Positions 36,001-49,718 of a stretch of DNA of 64,000 nt are shown in pieces (position 1 is the stretch's first letter; every line of letters starts with the position of its first letter). The stretch is from NCBI GenBank assembly GCA_020086605.1, contig JACBWW010000004.1, forward strand, positions 7,693,530 to 7,757,529, given 5' to 3'. The notes under the pieces are model-generated. The model made no database searches. It saw nothing but the letters and a program-made list of their open reading frames with translations, and was not told the DNA's origin. A program made the position numbers and the translations under genes. The stretch is from Lanius collurio (lineage: Eukaryota; Chordata; Aves; Passeriformes; Laniidae).

Positions 36001-36716
36001 ACCCCAGAGACAGGATTTGTGTTCTTCTAAGACTAGAAGCACATAAATGTGTTTCTTTGGTTTTGTCTTATGATTTATTTCATTTCTTCTGTTCATCAAT
36101 TGTGCCATTTGCCAAGGGGAAAGAATCATCCTTCTGCAACATTTCCTCCTTCCAGCCAGGAAACCTACAGCTGAGCACACAGAGCTTCTTCAAACTGGTG
36201 TGCTTTGTTATTCTGTTCTGCTTCTTTTACTTTCCTTTCATCCCCAAGAGAGACACAGGACTCCATATGTGTCAGCAAATCCCCTGGACTTTCAGGTGTT
36301 TCTTGAGAGGAATTGTTTTCCAGCTTAATGCAGTAAAACCCTGGACACTCTCAGCTCTCCCTCATGCTCTTTTTCCTACAACTAGACATGCCTTTCTGCA
36401 GGTGGAAGTGGTTGCCTCTTAGCTGCTGCATGTGCAAAAGGACTCTGATAGGGAGCACTGATTTTTCCATTTCCCATTTCCTTCTCTGTTCAGATTGGGG
36501 ACATCTTGACTCAGTTTGTGCTACTTTTTTTTTTTTTTCGTACTGACAGAGCAAGCCAGCCATGACCCATTAGGCTGACCAGAAAACAAAAGTTTTTGTG
36601 ACTGTAATACCAGTGTGACTCCAGAAGGTGAGTATTCCAGAAAGAATGTTATCTATTGCATAGCTATTTTATTTTCAATGCATCTATTGTTACTTAACTG
36701 TCAAGCCTTCCAGCCC
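33075..36716. other. Unique DNA with short simple repeats
   Basis: No gene is recognised. A (GTT)n run lies at about 33957-33980 and T-rich low complexity at 35605-35622 and 36525-36538. Open frames up to 121 codons (36057-36422) lack family motifs. Confidence 0.45.
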
Positions 36717-36862
36717 CTCACAGAATTACAGAACAGTCTGAGTTGAAAGGGACCCAGAAGGATGATCAAGTCCAACTCTTAAGTGAATGGCCCACATGGG
36801 GATTAAACCTGCAGCCTTGTTGGTAGCACCAGGCTCTGACCAACTGAGCCAATCTCAGGGGA
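36717..36862 (-). mobile_element. tRNA-Ile-headed SINE with CR1 tail (TguSINE1-like)
   Basis: Read on the minus strand, the element starts with a tRNA-like head: GGCTCAGTTGGTCAGAGC (A box region), CTGGTGCTACCAACAAGG (anticodon arm region) and GCAGGTTTAATCCCCATG (B box and T arm). This matches the layout of a tRNA-Ile, including the GTGGTGCTAATAAC-like arm. It continues into CR1-type 3' sequence (GGACTTGATCATCC, then GGTCCCTTTCAACTCAGA) and ends in a TTCTGTAATTCTGTG-type terminus. A tRNA head fused to a CR1 tail is the known TguSINE1 arrangement in passerines, which use CR1 machinery for mobilisation. The family name is from memory; subfamily is not determined. Confidence 0.85.
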
Positions 36863-39800
36863 TTGGCTCAGGGCATCTCAGCACGCACAGCTACTGGAGT
36901 GACATTCTGAGTTGACGGGTTAAGATTTCAGTGCTGTGTATACAGTGAAATGGAAGCTAATCTGCCTGCATAATTCCTCTGTCACCCCTGGTTTGTAAAG
37001 AATAAAGGTAATGTGACTATCTTTTAATTTAAAATATGATAATGTACCATTTAGCTTCCTCTGCTGTACAGTGAAAGATGGGTCAAAATTTTGTCTGAGT
37101 GCTCAGACGTGTGCTGTTGAAAGGCAGGATACAAAAAAGTAGGAATAAAAACTTGTACTAAAATGATATGTCTACAAGAAGCAAAAGTTTTTTTTAAAAA
37201 ATTGGACTACTCCTATAATACAGTGTCTGCGGTTATGCTATAATTAGAACATAATTACATTGTCTTTATAATTCTGGTTACTTGTAATTAACATTAATGC
37301 ATATGAGGAAGTAAACTACATATCTGAATTGCTTATTAGTACCCTGTTAGGACTGGAGCCTTCAAACATATATGGAAGTTTACTCACCAAATATTTTCAT
37401 TGGCTGTCACTGAATGACTCATGTGACTAACGCTATGAATGGGTGTTTGTAGGCAGCAACCCTTATATTCTAGCTGAAATTAACATGAAGTTAACTGTAC
37501 TAACCACTTTGGATTTACCTGCTGCAATTACCCTGAAGGTATACTTTGATTTTTTTTCTTAAATTTTATTTATGGTAGGCATGAAAAGAATTGGTTCTGC
37601 TAAAGTGTTAGTGCTACAACTCTGTGGAAAATAGTAACCACAATGCAAGTAAAGTGGAATTCCAACTAGTTCAAACTTTGCCACAGAGTGGATTGAGCAT
37701 TTTTTTGGTAGATACACTTGTTTGTAACTGAAATTTGGCCCAGAACTTCCTAGTTCCAGAAGCTAACTATTTTTAAAATAGCTACTAGCAATAGCAAGAG
37801 CTTTGCATCCTCCATACAAGGCAAGATGCAGCATTTTCAACCTTTCTGTAGGAAGTGGTAGGTAGCAGGGCCCCTTTCTATCCTGACATTCTTAAAGGGA
37901 ATATAAGTAGATGAGTATATTTGTAATAAGAGGTCTCGCAAGATAGCTGGAGCTTTTAAAGGGCTCAGGAGGGAAAAAAAAAGTAGTGGTCTCTAAAAAC
38001 AAGACTACTTTTTCCCTTCTCCTTAAAATCTTAAATGTTATTGTACTGAGAAAGAAGAGGGCTTGATCTTGTATGATACATGGAGAAGGAGGAAGTTTGT
38101 GTAGAAGTATGTATCATCTGAGTTAAAAAAATTCATATCCAAATGCCATCCATTTCCAGCCTTTCTGCTCGTCCCCAATATATATAATAACCTCATGATG
38201 AATGAATATCAGAAATAGGTTTTTATAGATTAGATGCATGATAGACTGCAGTGCTTCTGAGAGTCTATTGTGGCAATGACCATTGAACTAAAGAGAATTT
38301 ACATGACCAACCATTAGAATCGATCCAGTCTGTATTATAGATAGTCCCTAAATACATATCAATGTGACAAATGGAAATAGCTGTACTGTACAGGCCAATA
38401 AGTTGTGATTCAAGGAGATCATAAATACTTATTGACATATAGACTGCTCAAAATGAACCTTGATATAATGAACTAGAAGTGGGATTTTCAATGCTGTTAG
38501 AAATACTGTATTCTGCTAATTAGAGATCCTATTAGGTAACTTGCACAGTTATTTTGTAGGCAGCAAAGGCTTCTTAATGAGTAAAGTCCTGTCACACATA
38601 TGGCCAGTATTGTGGTTATATACACAGACTAGTCAGGCAGAAGTGAAGCTAAAGGAAGCCTTTACAGTAATTTCTTCCCTACAGCATGAGGATTTATCAG
38701 CTGTGACATCTATGGAAAAAGGATGAGAATGGAGGGCATCACTAACACAAGAAGCACCATGTGAAACTTCTGGTGTAAGTAAGAGATAATCAGCATTACA
38801 CAGCACTCCTGAGTTTTACCTCCCAGTTTTCTCAGGGGAATTCCCTTTTTATTTTAAGGGTGGAGGGTCAGGAGGGAAGGGGGATATTACAAACTTATTT
38901 ACAGCAGCCCTATTTGGTGGACTGAGCAGAGGAATGGAGATTTTGGCACTGGTTATAAACACTAAATCAAGTTGCCCTAGATGTCAAGAGTCCTCTGCTC
39001 TCTTAGTGTTATTTTTATCTCAAGGCATTTATTGCACAGATGTTATGCTACCAGAAGATACTGATTATTGACACTGATTACAATTAGTGTTATCTATTGT
39101 CAGTGAAGCAGAAACTTACACTAGATCTGGTGGTAACTTCTTGGGTCCAGTGGGAGGTATTTGATAACTTAAATCTTGGTACATGTTAGCATTTCAGATA
39201 CCTTGGGTATCTAAGACACCTTCCTGGGACTAGCAGAACCTTCATGAGACCTTTTCCTTCCCAAGTAGCAGCTGCAAGGCAGCAGGGAAACTCCGAGCCG
39301 TTTTATCTGCTTTTTAGGCATCAGCCTTTGGCAAATGAATCCCATCTTACATTTTAGGTTCTCCCACTGCTGTCCATAGCACTGGGGGTGAGTGGGCAGG
39401 AATTGTTGAAGTGACTTCCAAAATACTTTTACTGTGAAGCAACAGCTGACTACCTTTCTTTCCCAGCAGTTGCTCAGTAATTACAGCCAGTGCTCTTCAT
39501 TACTTTGCACTGAAAGAACCAAGGAGTTTCCTGCAATGAAAAGCAGCACCCTGCTCAGTTACTATCCCAAGTGTTTGTCTCTGCATGAGAAGAAAAAGAT
39601 TGCAGTCAGGGTTTATTAAACCAAGACAGGTGAACCTACAGCAAGGATGAAGTTTGAGGATCTCATTCTCCCTTGTGTCATCACCATTTTTAGAGCTACA
39701 GAGGAAATATCAGATGGTGAATCCCAGTGAGTCTGGTAGCATTTTATGTCCACTGTGCACAGATGCAGAGCAAGACAGAAATGGCCCCAAAGTCTGTATT

Positions 39801-40029
39801 TTTAGCTTGCTTGGTTTGTCATGGTTTTAATTCCCAACACAAGCCATGTTTTGTTTGGTGAAAAGAGATCTCAGGTTTAAAAGTACATTTACAATTCAAA
39901 GAGTTTTTATTTTTTTTAAGTCAGAAAAGAAAGAGCATTTGTAGACGGAATTTTTGTTTGTCCAAGTTTCCCACCATAACAGAATAGACAGGGTACTCCC
40001 TCTTCTTTCCTAAAACCAATAGGCTTTAG
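36863..40029. other. Unique AT-rich DNA
   Basis: Nothing recognisable. Scattered short open frames only. Confidence 0.45.
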
Positions 40030-40340
40030 CAAGCAGTTCTTCCTGCAAAGAGTTAATTGAAGCAAATAAAGTTCTTACATTGTTAATAATCCTCCCAATT
40101 TGATCTTGTTCTTTTTCCCCCTCAAGCAGTAAGAGGATAAGTGCAAGTGATAGCCAGATTTATAAATTATTTCTTGCGAGCTGAATGCTTTAAAAGGGAA
40201 TATAAAAATCTGCTATGTGTCAGGCGATCCATGGAGGCATTAGCAAGCGTGGCTGATTCTCAGTCCCCTGAAAGCAGGAGTGATAATTTGTAAATCTAGG
40301 AACTGTACGTGGAGAATGGTAATTTGTCATTAGTAAGATT
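40030..40340. promoter_or_regulatory. Candidate conserved non-coding element
   Basis: A repeat-free block with GAGTTAATTGAAG, AATAATCC, TTTATAAATTATTT and ATTAGCAAGC motifs, mixing homeodomain- and forkhead-like cores. No coding frame. This is a texture-based guess to be tested by alignment. Confidence 0.18.
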
Positions 40341-41819
40341 AACATGATCAAGGGAATAGAATAGATTATTTACATATAAAATACAGAAGATCATTGATGC
40401 AGCAATGATGAATAAATACATTTTGAAAAAATTAAGTCAATATTTTTGGGAATCAATACATAAGTTTTTGGCTGTCATATAATATTGCGTCTTATGTTTT
40501 ATGCTGTATAAAATGTACCGTCTATTTGAGAATGGTTACATAGATTAAGTTTTTTGCCTGGGCTTCTTTGTTTAATCTACCTGTAGAGCAATCCTTTTGA
40601 AACACTGTACCTTTAGCTACAAATTAGTTTTCATAGTTCCTTTAGAATGAAATACCACTCAAAATGTAGAATAGCTATGCACTCAAACACAATTTAAAGG
40701 GACATGACATTTTTATTATTGCAGTTTCATATTCCAGTTAATTTTTTTTGTTCAAATAGATTTTCCTTCTTGCAGAGAGAAACTATCACAAATAATTTAA
40801 TACATTTTGATCATGTTTGCAATGCAGAGCGAATTACAGTTGCTGACATGGTTCATTTACTTACACAAACTGCTCTTGTGCTCACACTGTTGCTCAAAAA
40901 TTCAACACTATCAGGTAAAAAAAAAATTCAATGAAGATAGGAAGCCATTATCCTGGCCACTAAGTAATGGAGAATGAGATATCAATTGGCAAGTTGTTAA
41001 CTCTGATTTTCAAATACACCATTTGCAATGACTTGTAACTACCTACAATAAGTGGATATAACCTCTTTTTTTTTTTAATTTTCTGAAAGCTTCAGCAAAC
41101 TATGCTATCATAGTGTTTAAAGAATTTAAAGCAAATTACTTAAGGAATATTGCTCAAAGCAAATGCTATGCAAGGCAGTAAGTGACTTTTGTGGGTGACT
41201 GAGCACTGAAGCAAAGCTATGAGGTTTGCTAATGTAGACACTGTTTATTTGCAGGAAGATTCCTCTGCCACAGATGTTCTCAACAAAACCAGTTCTTGAT
41301 CTTGCCAATGTGAATATGTGCAGTGCTACACGTGTGTAGACCCAGGGAGTTCAGTGGGATTGCTCATGTGCATAAAATTACTTCTGCGCCTACATGTACA
41401 AGGCTCAGGGCATTGGAGAGATTTAATCATTAAAAGGTGAAACAGAGGCATTTTTGTTATACTTTGTTATACTATGAAAAATCACAAGTCAGTCTTAGTT
41501 ACAGAATTGCTTTTCTCACAGAACAGGATATCCAAAAAAATAAAACAAATCAGAAGACAACATTGTTTTATGGCAATATCAGCTTTGAACATTCTCTGCC
41601 GTAGGTTGCTCAGACTTCCATTGACATCATGAGGGGGCTGTGTTTAGATGAATAATTTTTTTGGCAAGGGCAAACAAATGAATAAATGCTCAAGGGAGAG
41701 CTAAGCTAAAGCAGGAGGAGGCCAGAAATTCAGGACTCATACATGTAAGGTTACTATGACTTTACATACACTGTAAACCACAGTACTTCACTCAGTTACG
41801 TGGTTTTCCTTGTAATTAG
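40341..41819. other. Unique AT-rich DNA
   Basis: No gene or repeat family recognised. A short direct repeat TTTGTTATAC-type pair lies near 41454-41472. Confidence 0.45.
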
Positions 41820-42053
41820 AACAACCAACTTGCAAATGCAAACTGGAAATAAGCACCCATTTGCCAACCCAGCTGCTGGTCATAGAGGGCCCCAAATGGC
41901 TCCTTTTGGATGAATACAGAGAAATAAATCGAAAGGAAATGGATGAATGGATAGATGCATGCATTCATGGACAGGAAAACACAAATAATACTAAGTGGCT
42001 GAACAACCACCCCGTAGAACACAGCTTAGTAGAGGAGTGTGAAAGAAAAAGAG
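41820..42053 (+). other. Exon-like open segment (weak)
   Basis: A 234-nt segment is bounded by an acceptor-like TTTTCCTTGTAATTAG and a donor-like GAG/GTAATT, with one frame open across it. The translation is hydrophilic and acidic/basic, including LLVIEGPKWLLLDEYREINR and KEMDEWIDACIHGQENTNNT, without a recognised family. There is no ATG near the start, so it would have to be an internal exon. Confidence is low because the opposite strand is also open. Confidence 0.15.
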
Positions 42054-45000
42054 GTAATTTTCTATTATAAACTTTCAGTAGGAGAGGCTTGACCACAAGG
42101 GGATTTCTCCTGTCCTTGTACAAAATGATCCTTAAAGTCTTTAGTGGTCAGATTGACAAGTAACTCCATAGAGATTGCAGATACCACTGAGCTTCAGATT
42201 TATGACTTAAAATAATTCTGGATTGCAAAGGCCTCATATTTCCTTAATAGGAAAAAATGAATGGATTTATGCTTCTATTATTTCCTCCCCATTTTGAAAC
42301 CTAGATGAAGGCTAGAATTTTCAGAGAAAACAAAGGTCTGTGGAAGATGTATGACATCTGATGGCTATATTTGTTGCCCCTAAGCTTAGACATTTATCCA
42401 GGGAGAGAATTTAGAAGCACTGTCACCCCTAATTGACCATATCATCAACATGGAAATAGAGATCTCTCCATTAATTGTTTATACAATTAATCATAGGGCA
42501 ACTGTTTGTACCAACTACATACCTAGAAGAGGGATCTACTTTTACTTGGATTAAATCTGAGCTTTAAGTGCTATTGAAATATACAAACATAGTTTTCACC
42601 CTGAAATTAATGTCCTATAAAATTTCTAACAAGGTCTACTGCAATCTAACTTCGAGATAAGGATCTGTAGATACCCTTCAAATGAAACATCTCAAACAAA
42701 TAATTATTTCCTAAACTAAAGAGTTAGTTTAATAGGATATTTATTGTGTAATAAGATTATTAAAACAATATTTTGGAGGGAGCTTAATAGCTATATAAGA
42801 ATGATAGTATGAAACTCAAAAGATACTGATCTTGTGTTTTCTTACTTAACCAGTAAATATTGATAATCATTTAATACATCCTTCAAAGCTTTACTTTATA
42901 TTATTTGAGTTTTTACACTGGAGAAGCAAAGAATTTAAAATAGTGCAATTTTTCACTTTAGCCACTCTCATTGCTTAAAATTATGCCATCAAGCATGATA
43001 ACTGACCATGACCACATAAATGGGGTAAGAATTTCAACATAAAAATTAGAGACAAAATAAAATTTCTAATTTCTAATATGAGTTTTGGGCATTAAAACTC
43101 TATACAAGAAAAATGATGGCAGCAATTGTTTCTTCAGTAGCTCCATGGACTGTTATAGGCAACCATTTTCATGAATCATTTCACAAAACAGTTTTAAAAT
43201 ATGTCTTTATCATTAAAGAAACCTACAAAATATTTCTAAATCAGATTGACAATGGTTTTGTATTGGATGATTAAAAAGTATACTGCTTTACTCTGATATT
43301 ATTGGAATGGTGGGTCTTAGGAGGCTTAACCTGAACTTTTTGGAATTGTCACTTCAGGAAGAGTTTCACGTGTTCAACCTCTACCTGAACAAGGAATGCA
43401 AAGTTGTTGACATTCTAGAAAATTCTTTGAAAGCTATTCCATTTGCTCTGCCTCTGTCAGCTGGGATGGAAAGAGAAAGGGAGCCTCTCAGCACCACGGA
43501 GGACACGCTGTAAATACACTCTGTGCAAAGCTACACCAGTCTGCCATGTCCTTAAGAAAACTGAGCCTGAGGCTCTAGCAAATCATGTGGTGAGGACTAA
43601 CTGGTGCTCTGCATTCTTGGGAGAGGTGAATACTCTCTCTGCAGCAAAGCACATCTACACCCTTCCCTCTGCTGTGCTTCCAGGATTCCTGGGTTTCCCT
43701 GAATGCCCTGAGCTAGGACCCCATAGAGCCCTCACTGCAGAGTAATGCAAACATGGACTCTGTGAGTCTCAAGAACTCTAAAGGAAGTGAATTTGGCACA
43801 CAGTGGATCATATGAAACTCTCCTCTGGCTTCAGAGGAAGACGGAATTTTGCTTTCTGTTTTGTATTTAAACAGACTCAAAATCTCAAATCAAAACACTG
43901 TTGGACCTACTGAGTTCCACCTGGCTCATGTCAAATCCATGTAATACCCCAAGTTTTATATGGTTTAGGAAAAAACCCCATAAATCCAATCAGAATGACT
44001 TGAAAGGGTGAACTTCAGTGACCTTTAGGACAAACTGGAGCTGAGCTACAAGCTTCTATGAAATCTGAAACCAAGCAGATTTTGCCTGGCTTCTTTTGAG
44101 GTTCATGAATTTTGAAAAGACCTATAGCATTGCCAGTATTTATCATGAAACTTGCCCTAACTGGTGTTTTCATTGCAGCCTCTCTTCCTGAAATGAAGTG
44201 ACCATGTGAAAATCTCATTTAAAAGAGAGCAGAAGTATTCAATCCTTGTGGTTGTGGCAAGAATCTTGAACGTGTGCCCAAGGGCACCAACAGTTCAAAA
44301 CCAAAGGTGACTCCAGAGACTCCAGCATGCACAGTATTATTTTAAAAATCACAGTTTTAGGATCTAAACTAATAGTTTTGTGCATGAAATCTAGCCCACT
44401 ATCTGTAACCCTGCATTCTATCCAGAGGACATTAAGGGTTTTTATTCCTTCTCTTATTGTTATGGTGCTTTAGAAGACAACTTCAAAGCATTTAGGCATT
44501 GGCAAGTCTGGCTCCAGATCTGACAGCTGTGGCAATGTCTCTCTGCTGAAACCCTGCATCTCTATGTACCTGGATTTTGTGTAACCAGCCAGATAAAATC
44601 CAGAGAGATGCTTAAGTTCTAACTCAGCCCCATGTTTAGTAACCTAATTCCTTCCAACCCCCAAGTTTATTTTAACAGCACCGTTTTCCTTTGAAGGCTG
44701 TAGGTAATTCACTCCTCTTTAACAATGTACAGATGGTTTCTGGAAAAGCCCCTTTGTTCCTTCAAATAAATAACACAAAAAGGCTTACTGATTATGCCCA
44801 CGTAGGGCACTGTGTTGTGCTTTCCATTTATTGGTTGATTCTGCCATTTATTTTGGCTTGCGCTTCTTTTGGATGCATTAAAGATTTTTCTTGCTCATGC
44901 TCAGAGAAAGAGTTTGTTTGATGTCAAAGCCGGGGAATTTCCTTGGTATCAGAGAGTCTTACAATTTTACATTAAATACATTTCATGGACCAAAAATCCA

Positions 45001-48000
45001 CCTAAATGGACCAAACATCTTTCCTGAATTTAGCTCAAATACATTATAAGTGCTTCTGAAAATTCAATCTCATAGCAAATGTTTAAGACAACAAAAATGA
45101 TAGTCACCAATACAGAATATTTTTGTACGGCATTAGCATAAAAATGTTTTGGTTTGGAGTTTTAGTCATGTTTTCATGTTATTTATTTTGGGAGAAAGGA
45201 TAATGCTTATAGTTGGGAATTAGCTTCCTTTTCTGAATTAAGCTAAAGTAGTCATCAGAAAGGCTAACTCAACTAAAGTCACAGTAAGTTGATGTTTTGT
45301 TGTAAAATAGCAGACCAATTATTTAGGAACTTTTAAAGCTCTGATAGCATTATGGAACAAGATCTCCTTGTTCTGACAAAGGTGGCAAAGTTATAGTTTC
45401 AGATGTGGTATTTGCTAAAGGCAATAGCCACTCTTTTGAATTTCATATTGTATGAAATTTTATCTTTTCTGGAAGCTTGTTTTAAGAGCTTAATAGTGCT
45501 ATCTAGTCTGCAATTCAGATGTAAAAATTTTGGGTGTGTTTGCCATGTAGCACTGACGCTGCAGATGTCCAGCAAAGGTACACTTTGGTTAACAATCATG
45601 CAAAACTGATGCTTCAACCAGCAACTGGCTTGTGAAGATACCTCTCAAAGCCTAGCATACAAATAAAACCTTGTAAATCTATAAATACCTAAATCGAAGC
45701 CTTTTCAGATAATGTAATTTCTCTTTCCATTTTTTCTTTCTGTATGGCTATAGCTGGAAGGAGTTGGGCAGTTAAGCTGGAAATATGGACTTCAAATGAC
45801 TAGGGTTTATAAACAGTGACTTAGAGGGCAGTGATACACATTAATTTTCAGAGAAGCTTTTCAAGTTCCATTAGTTTCAGTGAGAAATGTAGATAATCTG
45901 CACTTTGGAAAATCGGGTCAATACAGTACGTAAAGACTACTTTGCACATAACACCTCTTTTTTGTATTCAGAAGCTTCATAATACCACAAGTTCTCCATC
46001 AGAAATGGCAAGAGTGATCTTTTCTGTAAGTATTTACTTTCTTTCTCTTTAATGTCTCTGAAAAAGCCTCAGGATGTTAAAACACACAAAGAAATAAATG
46101 TCTGTGTGGTATACACAGTTAAAATTGATCTCTTTATCTCTGTAAATCAGATATGTGGAGTAATATAAGAAAGATTGTGCAAATGATTAAATTACAAACC
46201 TTTTCATCATCAAATATTTAATCATAAAGTGTGATATAGACTTAAATGAAAACAAATTTTGCTAGGGTTATTTGGTATATGCTTTAGGTAATGTTCCTAT
46301 ACTATTTTTCCTCCAGAATACAACACAGGAGGTTGAAATACTGTATCATGTGCAGATTAAAGACAAATTACATATAGATGAGGTTACATTTAATTACCTG
46401 AAATAGCTTTGTATGTTGAGTGGAAACCACAGTTTTCATCAACACCATATTAATTATTGCTGCCGAAAGCTGTAATTGACTACTGTGTTTTTCGGCTCAT
46501 GAGTCAATGGTGACTAAATGTTTACTTTACTGCTCCTAATTGCCTAAAATGCAGCACTTGTTTTTCCCTAGAAAATCTGTGGTCTAAGTTTTGCTCTTGT
46601 TTTCATGCATATAACCTCACAATCATTTGCATGTATAGCTGAAAGCACAGTAGGCTTCCAAATTCCTGGCAAAAATGGTTAAGTGAGGGGCTCTAATTCT
46701 CTTAGCATCCAATACAGAGAAAAAGGAAATGCTGTGTCAATACTGTCCTACTTCTGGCTTCATTCTTCCATGTGGTGGCCCTGTAGAAGACCTGAACTTG
46801 CATTTAGAACAGGGTGTCTACAGACTCATTTGACCTTGTGTCAGCTGAATTCAAGATCCCTATGGTAAAAGCACAAGCTCATCTTCTCAGTTGTACCAAG
46901 CATGTAAGGGAATATGGTATATGGGAAAGTGATTGGGACTACCATCAGGATTTTCTGCCACAGGTATAGCTTTGGAGATACAAAAACAGTGAAAAAGAAC
47001 CAGACATGAAACCAGATGCTACAAACTCTTAAGGATTAGACTTTTCTCCACCTTTACACATCTCTCACAAGACCAAGCAGAAGCAGTGTGGTTCCCAGAA
47101 GAAGGTGTACAGAAGTAAGATGCATTTCTGCTACAGGGAATTTGAGAAATTGTAGAATTACTACCCTTGAAATTGAATAATCTCTCCATTCAGAATCACA
47201 CTTCATCCTGTAGAGAGGACAGAAATAATGCAGAGGATGGAGTAAAAAATAAGAGGAAAAAAGTGTCCAACCTACTCTGGAAAATCAAAGATTAGCTGTA
47301 GGGTAACAGAAGAGAAGGAATTATCTTTTTCAAAAAAGAGAAGAAAAAGGTGGGGAGAAAAAAGAAAGGAGAGAGTAGTCCAGACAGCTGGAGATCACTG
47401 CCCCTCTCCCTCCATTCTGTCTTTTGCTGACCATGACAGTGACTACTGTCCTGGTGGGAAATGCTGTCCTGTAGGAATGCCACCATCAGAGTCCAGGTTG
47501 CTCTCAGCTTCACATGATTTGGGGAAACACTGCTGATTTGCAGAAGCTTTGGCATCCCTGCCAAGAGAATGACAACTGATTTTTCTTTTATATTATTCCA
47601 TTTCACACGCCTTTTCAAAAATGTGATAGGATTCTTTACACTTCTGGAACAAGTATTTTGAGTTTGGAGGGAATCAATCCTAGACTTCAGCAAAATATTA
47701 TATCCCTGTTACAGCAAATTAAAAGATTTTTACTACAGGGTCACTCGGATCCTTGAGTAATCTGATCAATACTACGAGAACTTTCGATGGTACCATTAGT
47801 CACTGAGTTAGGTGGACTAAGATTCTCCTCAGGCACAAGGCCTGGGACAAATGGGCAGTATGGATGTATCTCTACTCTTTCCTCTGTATTGACTACCAGT
47901 CTGTCAAAAATGTCCTGCATTCCCAAGAGAAGCCCACCTGCCCATTGCTAAAAAAGTGGGCAAGACATAGGTTTTCTATCCATGCTTAAAAACACATTGA

Positions 48001-49508
48001 AAGCTGTAGCTGAATGGACAGAATTTTGGGCCATCTAGGAAACTGCTGCAGTGCTGAACCACAATACAAAGACTTGACAAACAACTCAGGTTTAAAGAAA
48101 ACAAACCTGTTAAATGAAGTGAGTGCCACTAAACTTCTCTGGAGTTTAAATAAATCACATTTACTGGGCTTTTGGCAAATGTGTGTGTGTCTGTGGTACA
48201 TAAAAATAATTGTATTGCTGTACATGCTTTTTAAAATTATTTTTTAGGTGATCTTACCAGTCAGACTATGTTTTCAGTAATGAATGCTTTCTACAGCCTT
48301 GCAAACTTAAACCTCTGGCATAGATTTTATTCATATTACCAAGTTCTCATTATTTTTTACTCACCATTTTTAAAGTGCCTTGTATCATCAAGTTTTTTCA
48401 CCCACTAATGGCAACAATGATTCTTTTCTGGGATCTGTGTACAGCCACTGTGTTCATTTTTTTTGTTGCAGAAACCAGTCTGTGTTCAGACACGATTTTT
48501 GTTCTTGCTTCAGATCTCTATACATTTTCATAATGGTCCTTAACATCCTTTTGACACTTCTTTCTTTGCCTTTCTGGCTCTATATTTTGACAGTTATTCC
48601 ACAGGAAAATAAAAGATCTTTATTTTGTAGTGGTGAATTTATGAAACACCTGCACAGTTCCACCTTGGAGCTGGAATGTAATGTCAACAAAGCTTGTCTG
48701 GCAGTACATGAGTTCTCCACGGGGCTTCTTTTCATTGGAGGCTCTACTAGAAGAGGGATGGATATACATGGAGATGTTGGATATACATGGAGATGTTGCT
48801 GTCCAAAATTTGTACACACAGAGACACTTACATGGACATTTGTTGCTATTGTCACCTCCAGATAGGGACTACTGATTCACTGCTATTCAGTACTTGCAGA
48901 ACATTCCTTATTAATATACTAGGTTAGCTTGAGAAAAATGGAGACATGAAAATTTATTTCTATTTATATAGCTGCTGCCATCTTACACACACACATGCAT
49001 GCACCCATGTCTGTACTGGATCATCCATTTTTTTGAAGTCTACACTAAAAGAAAAGAGCAGATTCAAAATAAAGATATCACAGGAAAAAATATAGACATG
49101 AACTCAAACCAAGAAAAGAAGACCAGGTGAAGAATATTGTGTGTTTTGGTGTCAAAAGATTCCCTGAATTTTGAGGAAATATATAGGAAATAGATCCCAA
49201 AATACCAGAGAGACCTAAATGCCAGTTCCCTTAGCTTTCAGTCTCTTTCTCTAGTTTGCTCAATAGAAATTTAGATGGTTGCTTATGAGCATCCATATTT
49301 TGAAACAAGGCTCTGCTTTTTGGGGGAAGGAGAAGCTGTACTGTATTAGATCAAGAATTTTAAACAGAATCACTATGATGTGACTCTTCATCAGTTCACA
49401 ATGAGATCAGCTGGCCTTCTCACCTTCCTTCAACTTCACTAGAACGGCAATATATGACTTACCACATGAAAGCTGCATTCTCTGCCAAGTAAATTAAATT
49501 CTTATAAT
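42054..49508. other. Unique non-coding DNA
   Basis: No gene is recognised. The GC-richer stretch 43440-43760 has an open frame of 100 codons without family motifs. At 48760-48797 a 19-bp unit starting GGATATACATGGAG is perfectly tandemly duplicated; it lies inside a 161-codon open frame (48380-48865) that I regard as chance. A region near 46440-46560 with TAATTATT and TAATTG cores is mildly enhancer-like. Confidence 0.4.
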
Positions 49509-49718
49509 AAGAAGCAGAGTGGTCCAGTGGTCAAAAAGTAGGGCTGGCAGCCAGCAACTCCTAAATTTTAATCCCAGTGCAACTTAGTGAATAACTTCAG
49601 GCAAGTTACTTAACCTCCTAGTTTCCACCTCATAAAATTATAATAATAAAAGTGTTTTTCTGAAGACCAATTAGTTAATGCTTGTTCTCCATCTGAAGAG
49701 AAAAATGCAAAGTACCGT
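49509..49718 (+). mobile_element. MIR (CORE-SINE) copy
   Basis: Plus-strand MIR. The tRNA-derived head reads GCAGAGTGGTCCAGTGGTCA, followed by GGCTGGCAGCCAGCAACTC and the B-box-like ATTTTAATCCCAGTGC. The conserved CORE region follows with GGCAAGTTACTTAACCTCC and GTTTCCACCTCATAAAATTA, then TAATAATAAAAGTG and a tail with TTAGTTAATGCTTGT. All blocks occur in the MIR order, with a small deletion where the usual CTGTGCCTCA lies. MIR copies are scarce and old in birds, so one this readable is notable. Ends are approximate. Confidence 0.88.

Noticed and set aside
48380..48865. 161-codon open frame with a hydrophobic segment
   Set aside because: Cysteine/phenylalanine-rich text from T-rich DNA, contains a 19-bp tandem duplication, no family resemblance, opposite strand also open.
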